Of a stretch of DNA of 38,021 nucleotides, positions 16,687 to 24,398 are shown one piece after another; within the stretch, counting starts at the first letter, position 1, and every line of letters starts with the position of its first letter. Under the pieces are notes generated by a model, which did no database searches, was not told the DNA's origin, and saw only the letters and a list, made by a program, of their open reading frames with translations. This stretch comes from Treponema sp. (GTDB lineage Bacteria > Spirochaetota > Spirochaetia > Treponematales > Treponemataceae), in assembly GCA_018384055.1 (NCBI GenBank), contig JAHAZL010000036.1, forward strand, positions 1 to 38,021, read 5' to 3'. A program made the translations under genes and the position numbers.

Positions 16687-18023
16687 TTGATCCTTAAGAA
16701 TTCCTTGTAGGCCTTGTATGCTTCCTCAATGTCGAATCTGGAAGTGATTTCCCAAGGAGCGTGCATTGAAAGGACTGCAACGCCTGCATCAAGAACATAC
16801 ATACCGTATTTTGCGGCAAGGTAGGCAATTGTTCCGCCGCCACCCTGGTCTACTTTTCCAAGTTCTGCAAGCTGATATCTGATTCCCCCATTGTCCAGGG
16901 CATTTCGGAGCATTGCAATGAATTCTGGGCTTGCATCGCTGGCACCTGATTTTCCGCGGCTGCCTGTGTACTTGTTGAATACGATACCGCCGCCAAGGAA
17001 AGAAGAATTCTTTTTGTCGTAGAGGCCTGCATTCATTGGGTCATAGGCTGAATTTACATCGCTTGAAAGCATGTAGCTGCTGTTGAGGCATCTTCTCAAG
17101 GCAAGTTCGCTGTAGTCTCCAAGGCGGGCTATGATTTCTGCTACTGCATTTTCCATGAAGTGGCTTGCCATGCCTGTGGCACCTACGCTGCCGATTTCTT
17201 CCTTGTCCACGCAAAGGCAGCAAAGGGTCTTGTCCGTCTTTTCTGTATCAAGGATTGCCTGAACTGAAGTGTATGCGCATGAGCGGTCATCCTGTCCGTA
17301 TGCAAGGATAAGGCTTCTGTCAAAACCAAGGTCACGAGGGGCACCTGCCGGAACAACTTCAAGTTCTGCAGAGTTGAAGTCCTTTTCTTCGATTCCGTAT
17401 TTGTCCTTGAGGATTTTAAGGATGTTTTTCTTTGCAGATTCCTTTTCTTTTTTCTTGTCTTCATCAGATTCTTCTTCGCTGTCTGGAGAACTGCTTCCGC
17501 AGATGAGGTCCAGAATTTCGCCGGGAATGAATTCCCTTGCGTTTCCTTCCATCTGTTTCTGTGCAAGGTGAGGAAGAATGTCGCTTATGCAGAATACAGG
17601 ATCATCGTCCTTTTCACCTACATTGATGTTTATTGTCTTGCCGTCTTTAAGGCATACAACGCCGTGAAGGGCAAGAGGAATGGTAACCCACTGGTACTTT
17701 TTGATTCCGCCGTAGTAGTGGGTGTTCAGGTAAACGATGAAGTCGCTTTCGTAAAGGGGATTCTGCTTGATGTCAAGTCGAGGGGAATCGATGTGGGCTC
17801 CAAGAATGTTCATTCCCTTTTCGATTGGCTCTGATCCAATGTGGAAGAGGGCAACAGATTTATTCCACTTGGAAATGTAAACCCTGTCTCCGGCCTTAAG
17901 CTTTTCAACTTTATTAATGTCCTTGTATCCTTTTTCTTCTGCAAGGCGAATTATTTCGCTTGTGCATTCCCTTTCTGTCTTTCCGTTCTTCAGAAAGTTC
18001 TTGTAGCTTTCAACAATATCCAT
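16683..18023 (-). CDS. M18 family aminopeptidase
   Basis: A cytoplasmic co-catalytic zinc aminopeptidase, of the family acting mostly on acidic N-terminal residues. Visible ligands and catalytic residues are His in GAHIDSPR, Asp in GQDDRSCAY, the Glu pair in CVDKEEIGS, and a C-terminal His in LSMHAPWE. It has 446 residues, as usual for bacterial M18. A charged, low-complexity insert of Glu, Asp, Ser and Lys occurs at about residues 178-200. GGAGG lies 6 nt before the ATG. It follows the esterase gene by 31 nt and overlaps the HAD gene by 4 nt. Confidence 0.92.
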   Translation of the reverse strand: MDIVESYKNFLKNGKTERECTSEIIRLAEEKGYKDINKVEKLKAGDRVYISKWNKSVALFHIGSEPIEKGMNILGAHIDSPRLDIKQNPLYESDFIVYLNTHYYGGIKKYQWVTIPLALHGVVCLKDGKTININVGEKDDDPVFCISDILPHLAQKQMEGNAREFIPGEILDLICGSSSPDSEEESDEDKKKEKESAKKNILKILKDKYGIEEKDFNSAELEVVPAGAPRDLGFDRSLILAYGQDDRSCAYTSVQAILDTEKTDKTLCCLCVDKEEIGSVGATGMASHFMENAVAEIIARLGDYSELALRRCLNSSYMLSSDVNSAYDPMNAGLYDKKNSSFLGGGIVFNKYTGSRGKSGASDASPEFIAMLRNALDNGGIRYQLAELGKVDQGGGGTIAYLAAKYGMYVLDAGVAVLSMHAPWEITSRFDIEEAYKAYKEFLRIK

Positions 18024-18054
18024 TTTTATCCTCCAGATGATAATTTTTTTATTT

Positions 18055-18945
18055 TCAGTTGATGATGTTCATTTCTTCCAGCCAGTTTCTAAGGTCTTCA
18101 TTCCAGTGGGTTTCCTTCATGAACCATCCGTCTTTCATTCCAAATCCGTGTCCGCCTTTTTCGTAGACGGCAAACCTATGGGGAATGTTTTTTTCTGCCA
18201 GGGATTTTTCCAGGCGAACGGAATTTTCAAAGATGACGACTGGATCGTCACGGCAGGCAAGGATGTAGATTGGAACCATGTCATCAGGAATGTTCAGTTC
18301 CATGGAATATTCATCCTTAAGTTCCTGTGTGTATTCCCTGTGCCCAAGAAGGCTTCTTCTTGACCATATATGGCATATGTCGTCCTGCATTGTGACGACT
18401 GGATAGATTGGCATCACGAAATTCGGACGGAGTGAAACTTCAGCAGGTACTCCAATCTTTTCAAGTTCATTTCTTGAACCGCCGTAGACTCCCGCCATGG
18501 TAACAAGATGACCGCCTGCAGAATAACCGATGGCACCGACTTTATTTATATCGATTCCGTAGTCGTCTGCATTTTCCCTTATGTATTTGATTGCCATTTC
18601 AATATCTTCAAGCATTGCAGGATGATGATGGCAGTTGTAGGCAACCCGGTACTGAAGGACAAAGGGAACTACTTCAACGGAACGGAACCATTTTGCGCTG
18701 GCAAATCCTTCGTGGGGCATTCCAAGATGATGGTAGCTTCCGCCCGGGCAGATTACTACGGCCGCTTTTTTTGTTTCTGTTACTGCTGTGTCTTTCGGGG
18801 CAAAAAGAATGGTGTCTCGTACATTTACTTCCATTCCCCTTACATTCTGCCAGAGGTAAATTTTTTTGTATCTGGATTTTTCGCCGCAGAAACCCTGAAT
18901 CACAAATGAGGAGAAAAACAATAAAAGCAGGATGGATTTTTTCAT
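18055..18945 (-). CDS. Secreted alpha/beta hydrolase (acetylesterase-like)
   Basis: The 296-residue protein begins with a clear signal peptide (MKKSILLLLFF, cleavage after about residue 20) and then an alpha/beta hydrolase fold. The oxyanion loop is ICPGGSY, the nucleophile Ser lies in GYSAGGH, Asp in CRDDPVV and His in GGHGFG. This pattern fits the BD-FAE/Axe-like esterases that deacetylate plant polysaccharides; the substrate is inferred. I chose the ATG at 18945 because the earlier one at 18954 lies between a promoter candidate (TTGTTT, 17 bp, TAAAAT at 18960-18955) and its expected start point. No ribosome binding site precedes either start at a workable distance, so the transcript may be leaderless. 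Confidence 0.8.
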   Translation of the reverse strand: MKKSILLLLFFSSFVIQGFCGEKSRYKKIYLWQNVRGMEVNVRDTILFAPKDTAVTETKKAAVVICPGGSYHHLGMPHEGFASAKWFRSVEVVPFVLQYRVAYNCHHHPAMLEDIEMAIKYIRENADDYGIDINKVGAIGYSAGGHLVTMAGVYGGSRNELEKIGVPAEVSLRPNFVMPIYPVVTMQDDICHIWSRRSLLGHREYTQELKDEYSMELNIPDDMVPIYILACRDDPVVIFENSVRLEKSLAEKNIPHRFAVYEKGGHGFGMKDGWFMKETHWNEDLRNWLEEMNIIN

Positions 18946-18954
18946 TACTCCCAT

Positions 18955-18983
18955 ATTTTACCGTAAAATCTGGCAATAAACAA
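18955..18983 (-). promoter_or_regulatory. Promoter candidate of the leftward operon
   Basis: Read on the minus strand, TTGTTT (18983-18978) and TAAAAT (18960-18955) are spaced by 17 bases. The -10 ends 9 nt before the ATG at 18945, giving almost no leader. This would drive the esterase gene and perhaps the seven closely spaced genes behind it. Confidence 0.4.
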
Positions 18984-19029
18984 AGGTCCGACCCTTTGCT
19001 TGAGGTTAAGAAAAATATAAAATGGACCT

Positions 19030-19518
19030 ATGAAAAGAATTTTTGTCCTTGCCTTGGTTTTGTTTTTCCCTTCCTTTCTGTTTGCCAAAACAGGAATTGG
19101 AATTCAGGGCGGTGCAAAGTTCACTCCGTCTGCTGATGCAGATGTCGGATTTAATCTCCGCTCCGAATTTTCTCCATGGGGAATTGCCGTTTCATATAAT
19201 CTAAAGGATAAGTCGATTGACCTGGTTCTTGACAACTGGTGGATCTATAAAAAAATAAATTCCCGTTTGAACTGGTTTGCCTTGTGGGGCATGTCTTTCA
19301 GTGGGAAAGTTGAAAATAAATCTTTTGCAGAAACAGGTGCAAGGCTTGGCATGGGGCTGAATGTCTTTTGCTTTGAAAACCGTTGCCTTGAATTCTATGC
19401 CCATTCCGTATGGAATCCATCAGTTGGAGTATACTACGATAGGGATGATGAAGAATACAGCCTTCGCTTTGTTCCCGCCTGTTTCCCTTTGAATGCAGGC
19501 GTAAGGTTCTGGCTATAG
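19030..19518 (+). CDS. Small exported protein, outer-membrane beta-barrel type
   Basis: I do not recognise the family. The 162-residue product has a signal peptide (MKRIFVLALVLFF, cleavage near FAKT). It continues as alternating hydrophobic and polar stretches rich in Gly, Trp and Phe (IGIQGGAKF, AVSYNL, RLGMGLNVF, AGVRFWL), and it ends in an aromatic-rich strand with Phe-Trp-Leu, as outer-membrane barrels often do. About eight short strands would fit. A TATAAA at 19016-19021, 8 nt before the ATG, suggests a short or absent leader. Its last 6 bases overlap the end of the convergent nucleosidase gene. Confidence 0.7.
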   Translation: MKRIFVLALVLFFPSFLFAKTGIGIQGGAKFTPSADADVGFNLRSEFSPWGIAVSYNLKDKSIDLVLDNWWIYKKINSRLNWFALWGMSFSGKVENKSFAETGARLGMGLNVFCFENRCLEFYAHSVWNPSVGVYYDRDDEEYSLRFVPACFPLNAGVRFWL

Positions 19519-20268
19519 TTTCTCAACTACATCAAGAACAAATTCCTGACACAGCAGTCCTGTTGTTCGTTCGTATTCTTCCCCGGGATGCTGTTCCGAA
19601 TTTGAAATGATTCTGACTGTAAGTACTGGGACATTGAATCTGTTTGCAATTTGGGTTGCCGCATAGCTTTCCATTTCTTCGCAGGTTGAACCGTAGGTTT
19701 CTACAAGATGATTTATGCGGTCCATTTCCATGTTCCAGTTGTTGCTTGAAGAAATAGTTCCCTTTGCAAGTTTTCCGTTTCTGTATTCGGTCTTAATGGC
19801 AAGTTCAACAAGTGTGCTGCTGCTGTAGAGGCACGGCACTTCCTTTTCTTTTTCATCGCCTTCAAAAAGATCCCAGTCCTTTATTTCCCATTCAGTCGGA
19901 TGAATGCCTTCGTCTTTTCCGTATCTGTTGGTTTTAAAAGAAGAAATGTTTACAAGGCGTTCGCCGATAACAATGTCTTTTTTATGAAGGAGCGGGTCGT
20001 GTCCGCCGGCAGTTCCCTGGCTGATTATGCAGTCGGGTGAAAAGTTGAGTATTCCTATGGCTGTTGCCGCCGCTGAATTTTCCATTCCCGTAAAAGTTCT
20101 GCCGACTATGATTTTTTTTCCGTTGAAAGTTCCTTCGCAAAAAGGATAGCCTCCGATTTCTTTTCTTTTTACGTCTGAAAGTTTTGAAATCATCCATTCG
20201 GTTTCTACATTCATTGCGCCAAAAATCAAAATGCTTTTTATTGAAGAAGGGAAGTTTGAATTACTCAT
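19513..20268 (-). CDS. MTA/SAH nucleosidase-family protein with Asp-to-Asn change
   Basis: The 251-residue protein belongs to the purine nucleoside phosphorylase / MtnN family. Visible are the N-terminal GAMNVETEW (catalytic Glu), ISQGTAGG, and the ribose-binding CEEMES block. The position of the catalytic Asp in the usual ISD motif is Asn here (RIISNSE, codon AAT). In MtnN that Asp protonates N7 and contacts the amino group of adenine. In human PNP the equivalent Asn243 favours 6-oxopurines. This suggests activity on inosine-type nucleosides such as methylthioinosine or S-inosylhomocysteine; that is an inference. An insert of about 15 residues with several acids is also present. Its divergent neighbour is an MTA/SAH deaminase. 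The ATG has no ribosome binding site, with TATAAT 7 nt upstream. Confidence 0.82.
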   Translation of the reverse strand: MSNSNFPSSIKSILIFGAMNVETEWMISKLSDVKRKEIGGYPFCEGTFNGKKIIVGRTFTGMENSAAATAIGILNFSPDCIISQGTAGGHDPLLHKKDIVIGERLVNISSFKTNRYGKDEGIHPTEWEIKDWDLFEGDEKEKEVPCLYSSSTLVELAIKTEYRNGKLAKGTISSSNNWNMEMDRINHLVETYGSTCEEMESYAATQIANRFNVPVLTVRIISNSEQHPGEEYERTTGLLCQEFVLDVVEKL

Positions 20269-20303
20269 GTTTTCTATTATAATGAAATCAAGTTTTAGTT
20301 CAA
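20256..20303. promoter_or_regulatory. Two overlapping opposed promoters sharing one palindromic -10
   Basis: The 8-mer ATTATAAT (20276-20283) gives a perfect TATAAT on both strands. On the + strand, TTGAAT (20256-20261) lies 16 bp before TATAAT (20278-20283) and points to the deaminase gene. On the - strand, TTGAAC (20303-20298) lies 16 bp before TATAAT (20281-20276) and points to the nucleosidase gene, whose ATG is 7 nt further on. The -35 of the deaminase promoter falls inside the nucleosidase coding region. RNA polymerase could use only one direction at a time. Confidence 0.6.
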
Positions 20304-20333
20304 TTTAGAAAATATATTCAGGGGTAATGCAAT

Positions 20334-21650
20334 ATGATTTTTGCAAACATCAAGCTGCTCGATGAAAATTTCAAGGTTCTTGAAAATATGTTCCTTCAGA
20401 CAAGGGAGGACAAAATTGCCTACATCGGAACAACCATGCCGGAAAAAACTTCGGCAGATGAAGAAGTTTATGACGGTAAGGGAAAGTTCCTCATGAACGG
20501 ATTCTACAACACCCACTGTCATGTTCCAATGACAATTCTTCGCGGCTATGGGGAAGGCCTTTCTTTGCAGGACTGGCTTTTTACAAAGATTTTCCCTTTT
20601 GAAGCAAAGCTTACTCCAGAGGATGTTTACTGGACAACAAAGCTCGGTGCCATGGAACTCATTTCTTCCGGCTGTGCAGGCATCAGCGACATGTACTTTC
20701 ACATTGAATCCGAAGCAAAGGCTCTTGATGAATCTGGAATTAAGGCAAACATCTGCAACGGCGTTACTTCTTTTGATCCAAACGAAGACCTTGCAGGCAA
20801 CCGCGGATGGAATGAAACCTGGTCTCTCCTTGATTCTGTTAAGAACGGAAAGTTCAGCAGCCGCATCAAGGTAGACATGGGGCTTCATGCGGAATACACA
20901 AACAACGAAAGGGTTGCAAAACTTATTGCGGAAGGTGCAAAGAACGCGGACCTTGGAATCCACGCTCATCTTTCTGAAACTGCAAAGGAACAGGCAGAGT
21001 GTGCAGAACGCCATAACGGCCAGACACCTGCACAGTTCATGAAGGCTGCGGGCGTAATGGATTGTCCTGCCCAGTTTGCCCACTGCGTCTATGTAACGGA
21101 AGAGGACGAAGAAATATTGAAGAAGGCAGGTTCATTCCTTATCCATAATCCTTCAAGCAACCTTAAGCTTGGCAGTGGAATTGCTCCTGTAAAGCGTTGG
21201 GTTGAAAAAGGCCTCAAGGTTTGCATCGGAACAGACGGTGCATCAAGCAACAACAACCTGGACATGATGGAAGAAATTCATATTGCAGCCCTTCTTTGCC
21301 GCGGCGCAACAAAGGATGCCAATGCAGTTTCCGCTGCAGACATCGTAAAGATGGCAACTGTGAACGGAGCCCTTGCCCAGGGAAGAAAAGACTGCGGTGC
21401 AGTAAAGGTAGGCAACAAGGCTGACATTATTGTTTTCGACCTTATGAAGCCAAACCTTCAGCCCGATTTCGATACCCTGGCAAATGTTGTTTTCAGTGCA
21501 CAGAGTTCCGATATCGTAATGAACATGATTGACGGCCGTGTAGTTTACCGCGACGGAAATTTTGCCTTCATCAACAAGGAAGAAGTTTACAGGGAAGTGA
21601 ACGAAAGGCTTAGCCGTATTTTGAAGGAACTTGCAGCTGATCAAAAATAG
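20334..21650 (+). CDS. mtaD: 5-methylthioadenosine/S-adenosylhomocysteine deaminase
   Basis: This amidohydrolase-superfamily enzyme deaminates methylthioadenosine and S-adenosylhomocysteine to the inosine forms. The 438-residue protein has the metal-binding HxH as THCHVPM, the His in GIHAHLSE, the later His in FAHCVY, and the Asp in IGTDGASSNN. The family block RGYGEGLSLQDWL marks the MtaD/SsnA-like group. GGGG at 20321-20324 serves as ribosome binding site, 9 nt before the ATG. It is divergent from the nucleosidase gene and convergent with apeD. A SAM-dependent methyltransferase (apeB) lies 1.5 kb away, so SAH disposal next to a SAH producer is plausible, though not shown. Confidence 0.9.
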   Translation: MIFANIKLLDENFKVLENMFLQTREDKIAYIGTTMPEKTSADEEVYDGKGKFLMNGFYNTHCHVPMTILRGYGEGLSLQDWLFTKIFPFEAKLTPEDVYWTTKLGAMELISSGCAGISDMYFHIESEAKALDESGIKANICNGVTSFDPNEDLAGNRGWNETWSLLDSVKNGKFSSRIKVDMGLHAEYTNNERVAKLIAEGAKNADLGIHAHLSETAKEQAECAERHNGQTPAQFMKAAGVMDCPAQFAHCVYVTEEDEEILKKAGSFLIHNPSSNLKLGSGIAPVKRWVEKGLKVCIGTDGASSNNNLDMMEEIHIAALLCRGATKDANAVSAADIVKMATVNGALAQGRKDCGAVKVGNKADIIVFDLMKPNLQPDFDTLANVVFSAQSSDIVMNMIDGRVVYRDGNFAFINKEEVYREVNERLSRILKELAADQK

Positions 21651-21708
21651 TTTTTGATTTTGAAAACTAAAAATTATTGACCGTCTTCGTAAGGGGATGG
21701 TCTTTTTT
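21640..21708 (+). terminator. mtaD terminator region lying partly inside apeD
   Basis: Two structures are visible. A perfect 8-bp AT-rich stem, ATCAAAAA (21640-21647) with TTTTTGAT (21651-21658), has the mtaD stop codon TAG as its loop. Further on, GACCGTC (21679-21685) pairs with GATGGTC (21696-21702, one G-T pair) and is followed by six Ts (21703-21708). The second is a typical intrinsic terminator for mtaD but lies within the last codons of the opposite-strand gene apeD. Confidence 0.7.
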
Positions 21709-22545
21709 ATATGCTTCGGCTGCAGCATGAATTGATCCGTAATATTTCTGCGTAATTCTTTTTGCAGCTATCGGATCCGGAAGATCTTTGTATTCTGAAA
21801 TATCTATTTCTTCAAGTTTTATTACATGGTAAAGCAATTTTTCCACAGGATTGAATGACAGCACAGGATTGTATTTCCCAAGGCCGAATTTATCGCTACC
21901 TGCAATGAGGACCGGAATAATGTTTGTTTCGGTTGCCTTTGCAATTCTTGCGGCTCCTTTCTTGTAATGATTCTGTCCATGACGTGGAGTTCTGGTGCCT
22001 TCCGGAAAGATGATCACATTGTTTCCAAGCTTCAGTGTTTCCCTGCATCTGTTGCATAGTTCATCAAAGTCCAGAGAATTGATTATGTAGCAGGCCTTTA
22101 TTATTCCACCTAAAATTCCTCTTGAATATTTTTCAGATGCAATGACTGTCGAATTCTGAATAAGGGCAATGAGAACAACTGTATCCAGTATAGACGGATG
22201 ATTTGCAACAACGATTTTGGAATGAAGACCGGAGAATTCTTTTTTATAATCGGTTACAAGATCTGCAAGGCCGGTTATTTTAAGAAGAAACAGTATGAAC
22301 CTGAACCCAAGGGAAATGAATCTTTGTGCCGAGCAGCGAAATTTGTCTGCAGGATGTACTAAGATTCTGAGGACAGGAAGTATAATGAAGGTAATAACGA
22401 GAGTGCCTATCCCGACGAAAACAGTCAGGAAGAGTTTCGTAAAGATGCGGAAAGTGTGGAGAATAGGATTTGAGACTTCTGGCAGGTCGCGCCAATTGTA
22501 TTTTTCGTCAAATTCTTCCCTTGAAATTTTTTCTTTTGTCATCAT
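21667..22545 (-). CDS. apeD: PlsC-type acyltransferase of the aryl polyene cluster (ApeD-like)
   Basis: This 292-residue protein has one hydrophobic helix near residues 35-58 and the glycerolipid acyltransferase motifs HX4D (His116...Asp121, in NHPSILDTV) and FPEGTRTP, with GAARIA following. Members of the 1-acylglycerol-3-phosphate acyltransferase family transfer acyl groups from ACP or CoA to a lipid. In APE clusters the two acyltransferases are thought to build the lipid anchor that carries the polyene. It is the third gene of the leftward apeB-apeC-apeD unit and overlaps apeC by 4 nt. A housekeeping PlsC role is possible in principle, but the coupling argues for the cluster. Confidence 0.82.
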   Translation of the reverse strand: MMTKEKISREEFDEKYNWRDLPEVSNPILHTFRIFTKLFLTVFVGIGTLVITFIILPVLRILVHPADKFRCSAQRFISLGFRFILFLLKITGLADLVTDYKKEFSGLHSKIVVANHPSILDTVVLIALIQNSTVIASEKYSRGILGGIIKACYIINSLDFDELCNRCRETLKLGNNVIIFPEGTRTPRHGQNHYKKGAARIAKATETNIIPVLIAGSDKFGLGKYNPVLSFNPVEKLLYHVIKLEEIDISEYKDLPDPIAAKRITQKYYGSIHAAAEAYKKDHPLTKTVNNF

Positions 22546-23189
22546 GGTTCCTTAATTGCCTTTTTTAAAAATTCTATTGGAGTTTCGGCAAGGGATGCAG
22601 AATCAGTTTCAATGGAACCGTCTTTTTTTTCTGAAGACATAATGCAGGCAAATGCCATAGGAAGGAGTTCGGCTGTAGAAGAATAGTTCCCAAGAGTGTC
22701 CCTGTATTCATCTGGAATTTTTTCATCTGCGTAGACAAAAAGAATATCTTTTTCATCACCGCTTAGTACGCTTGCCGCTGCCGAAAGAAGTGCATCACGG
22801 AAACTGGCTTTAGAAGGGAAAATTACGCTGTAACCGCCCTTCATTTTTAATGCTATGGTTGATGCTGCAATGGGGGTGTTGAAAACTGAAAGAGAAAAGG
22901 CTGCGGGAAGAACAGACCTATCTTCGATAATCATCCTGTCGATTGCAAATTCCCTTTCGATTTCTCCGCGGAAAGAAGTAAAAACAATTTTGAAATCCCT
23001 TGCTTCTGGAACTTCTTCAATAACATCGTGGACAACCTGAATAGTCATCTTTGTTAACTGACTGAATCTTCTTCGGAACATGGCATCCGTAAATTCAATT
23101 TTTGGAGAAAGCTTTTCGTTTTTTATGGAGCCCAATCCATTTTCAATTCCAGGTGCCCAGGCTTTCACTGTGTTGATGTAGAACTTCAT
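22542..23189 (-). CDS. apeC: ApeC-like ketosynthase partner (chain length factor type)
   Basis: The 215-residue protein matches the short N-terminal ketosynthase-like family found in APE clusters. It starts with AWAPGIENG, has the arginine-rich MFRRRFSQLTKM block, then TSFRGEIER, the SLSVFNTPIAAS stretch and a FVYADEKIPDEY segment. It has no catalytic Cys-His-His set and no C-terminal ketosynthase half. In the Xenorhabdus APE system the homologue pairs with the ketosynthase ApeO and behaves as a chain length factor. Here the presumed partner is encoded 10 kb away on the other strand. The start codon overlaps the stop of apeB (TAATG) and the end overlaps apeD (ATGA), so the three are translationally coupled. 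Confidence 0.82.
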   Translation of the reverse strand: MKFYINTVKAWAPGIENGLGSIKNEKLSPKIEFTDAMFRRRFSQLTKMTIQVVHDVIEEVPEARDFKIVFTSFRGEIEREFAIDRMIIEDRSVLPAAFSLSVFNTPIAASTIALKMKGGYSVIFPSKASFRDALLSAAASVLSGDEKDILFVYADEKIPDEYRDTLGNYSSTAELLPMAFACIMSSEKKDGSIETDSASLAETPIEFLKKAIKEP

Positions 23190-24304
23190 TACTTTCCAAA
23201 CTCCAGCAGAGAATAGGCATTGCTTCCAAGATTGTGGTGTGCATCCTTAAGGCGGAACCCTGCTGCTTCAATTGCATCCCTTAATTCTTCAAAGCGGTAC
23301 ATCTTGCTGTTTCCGTTTGCCATGCAGGTAAAGTAGAGGGATGTTGCCATTACAGAGTATGCATTCCCTTCAAATTGCTGCTTGTCCCACAATGGCTCAA
23401 GAACATAAACCTTGGAATTGTCACCTGCTGCCTGAAAAATCTTTCTTGCAATCTTTGTAACCTGCTTAAGGCTAAAGCAGTCAAGGAACTGGCTCATCCA
23501 ATAGGCATCTGCATTTTCAGGGAGTTTAGTTGTCTCATCAAGGACATTCCCGGCGCAAGTTCCAATTCTGTCTGCAAAACCTGCGGCGGCCGCATTCTTT
23601 TCTGCTACTGCAGTCTGTCCAGGCAAATCTACGATGGTAACATTTACATCTGGATTGTATTTGCAGCAGGCAATGGACCATTTTGCAGTGTTCCCGCCTA
23701 TGTCAACGAGGGTCTTGGGAGGATTGTTCCCGAAAACTACAGGAAGGGCAACTGGAAATGCTATGTCGGAATAGAAGTGATCGAATTCAAACCAGGATTT
23801 TTTTGAGCGTTCATCAAGCTGGGAAAGGCCTTCGTAGATGACGGTCCACTTGTCTGAAAATTCCTTCAGGCCTTCAGGCTTTCCGCTGATTACGGATTCC
23901 TTAAGCTTAAAGGCTCCCTTGTAGCAGATGTCGTTGGTAAAATTGAAGTTTGCAATGGTAAGGTTATCGTTGAGGAGGAACCATCCTGTTTTTCCAAGGA
24001 TGTATTTTTCATCTTTTTGGCAGGTTGAACTTTCTGTCAGCCTGATTACATTCATGCCCAAGGCCATTTCGCAGAGAACACCGGCACCGTATTTTGAAAT
24101 TTTTGTCTTCTCTGCAAGTTCTTCAATGGAAATTCCTTCATCCCCGGCTGCTTCAATAAGTTCAAGCAGACCTAGTTCAAGCATTGCACGGATTGCCTGG
24201 AAAGTCATTGGAGCGAAAGCGATTTTCTGAGCTTCAAAGCGTGCGTCAATGGCGCGGATTTCGTCTTCTTTGTACTTGTCGTATGAATAGATAGATTTGT
24301 CCAT
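23189..24304 (-). CDS. apeB: SAM-dependent methyltransferase of the aryl polyene cluster (ApeB-like)
   Basis: The 371-residue protein has an N-terminal winged-helix dimerisation region (about residues 30-110, MTFQAIRAMLELGLLELI...) and a C-terminal class I methyltransferase fold of the Methyltransf_2 type. The SAM site is LVDIGGNTAKW with an acidic strand end in VTIVDLP. The residue where plant O-methyltransferases have their catalytic His (LHDW) reads LDCF, so no general-base His is seen. APE head groups in E. coli are ring C-methylated, and C-methylation fits the missing His; this is inference. It is the first gene of the leftward unit, divergent from apeE, with GAGGG about 6 nt before the ATG. 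Confidence 0.82.
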   Translation of the reverse strand: MDKSIYSYDKYKEDEIRAIDARFEAQKIAFAPMTFQAIRAMLELGLLELIEAAGDEGISIEELAEKTKISKYGAGVLCEMALGMNVIRLTESSTCQKDEKYILGKTGWFLLNDNLTIANFNFTNDICYKGAFKLKESVISGKPEGLKEFSDKWTVIYEGLSQLDERSKKSWFEFDHFYSDIAFPVALPVVFGNNPPKTLVDIGGNTAKWSIACCKYNPDVNVTIVDLPGQTAVAEKNAAAAGFADRIGTCAGNVLDETTKLPENADAYWMSQFLDCFSLKQVTKIARKIFQAAGDNSKVYVLEPLWDKQQFEGNAYSVMATSLYFTCMANGNSKMYRFEELRDAIEAAGFRLKDAHHNLGSNAYSLLEFGK

Positions 24305-24329
24305 AGTCCCTCGTGAGAAGCATTCTATA

Positions 24330-24363
24330 TTGAATTAGCATTCATTTCTACTATATAATGAAT
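24330..24363 (+). promoter_or_regulatory. apeE promoter with overlapping inverted repeat
   Basis: TTGAAT (24330-24335) and a perfect TATAAT (24354-24359) are spaced by 18 bases, directed at the long apeE operon. Transcription would start near 24366. An inverted repeat ATTCATT (24340-24346) with AATGAAT (24357-24363) overlaps the spacer and the -10 and could be an operator. No equally good promoter for apeB is seen on the other strand in this short divergent gap. Confidence 0.5.
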
Positions 24364-24398
24364 AATGAACGAACATTTTGTTTTTAGGAGAATTTATC

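Noticed and set aside
20295..21083. 262-codon antisense frame over mtaD
   Set aside because: Shadow of a conserved amidohydrolase; no homology signal, and it starts within the gene.
22542..23189. apeC as a truncated ketosynthase pseudogene
   Set aside because: The length and motifs match the short family specific to aryl polyene clusters, which naturally lacks the C-terminal half and the active-site cysteine.
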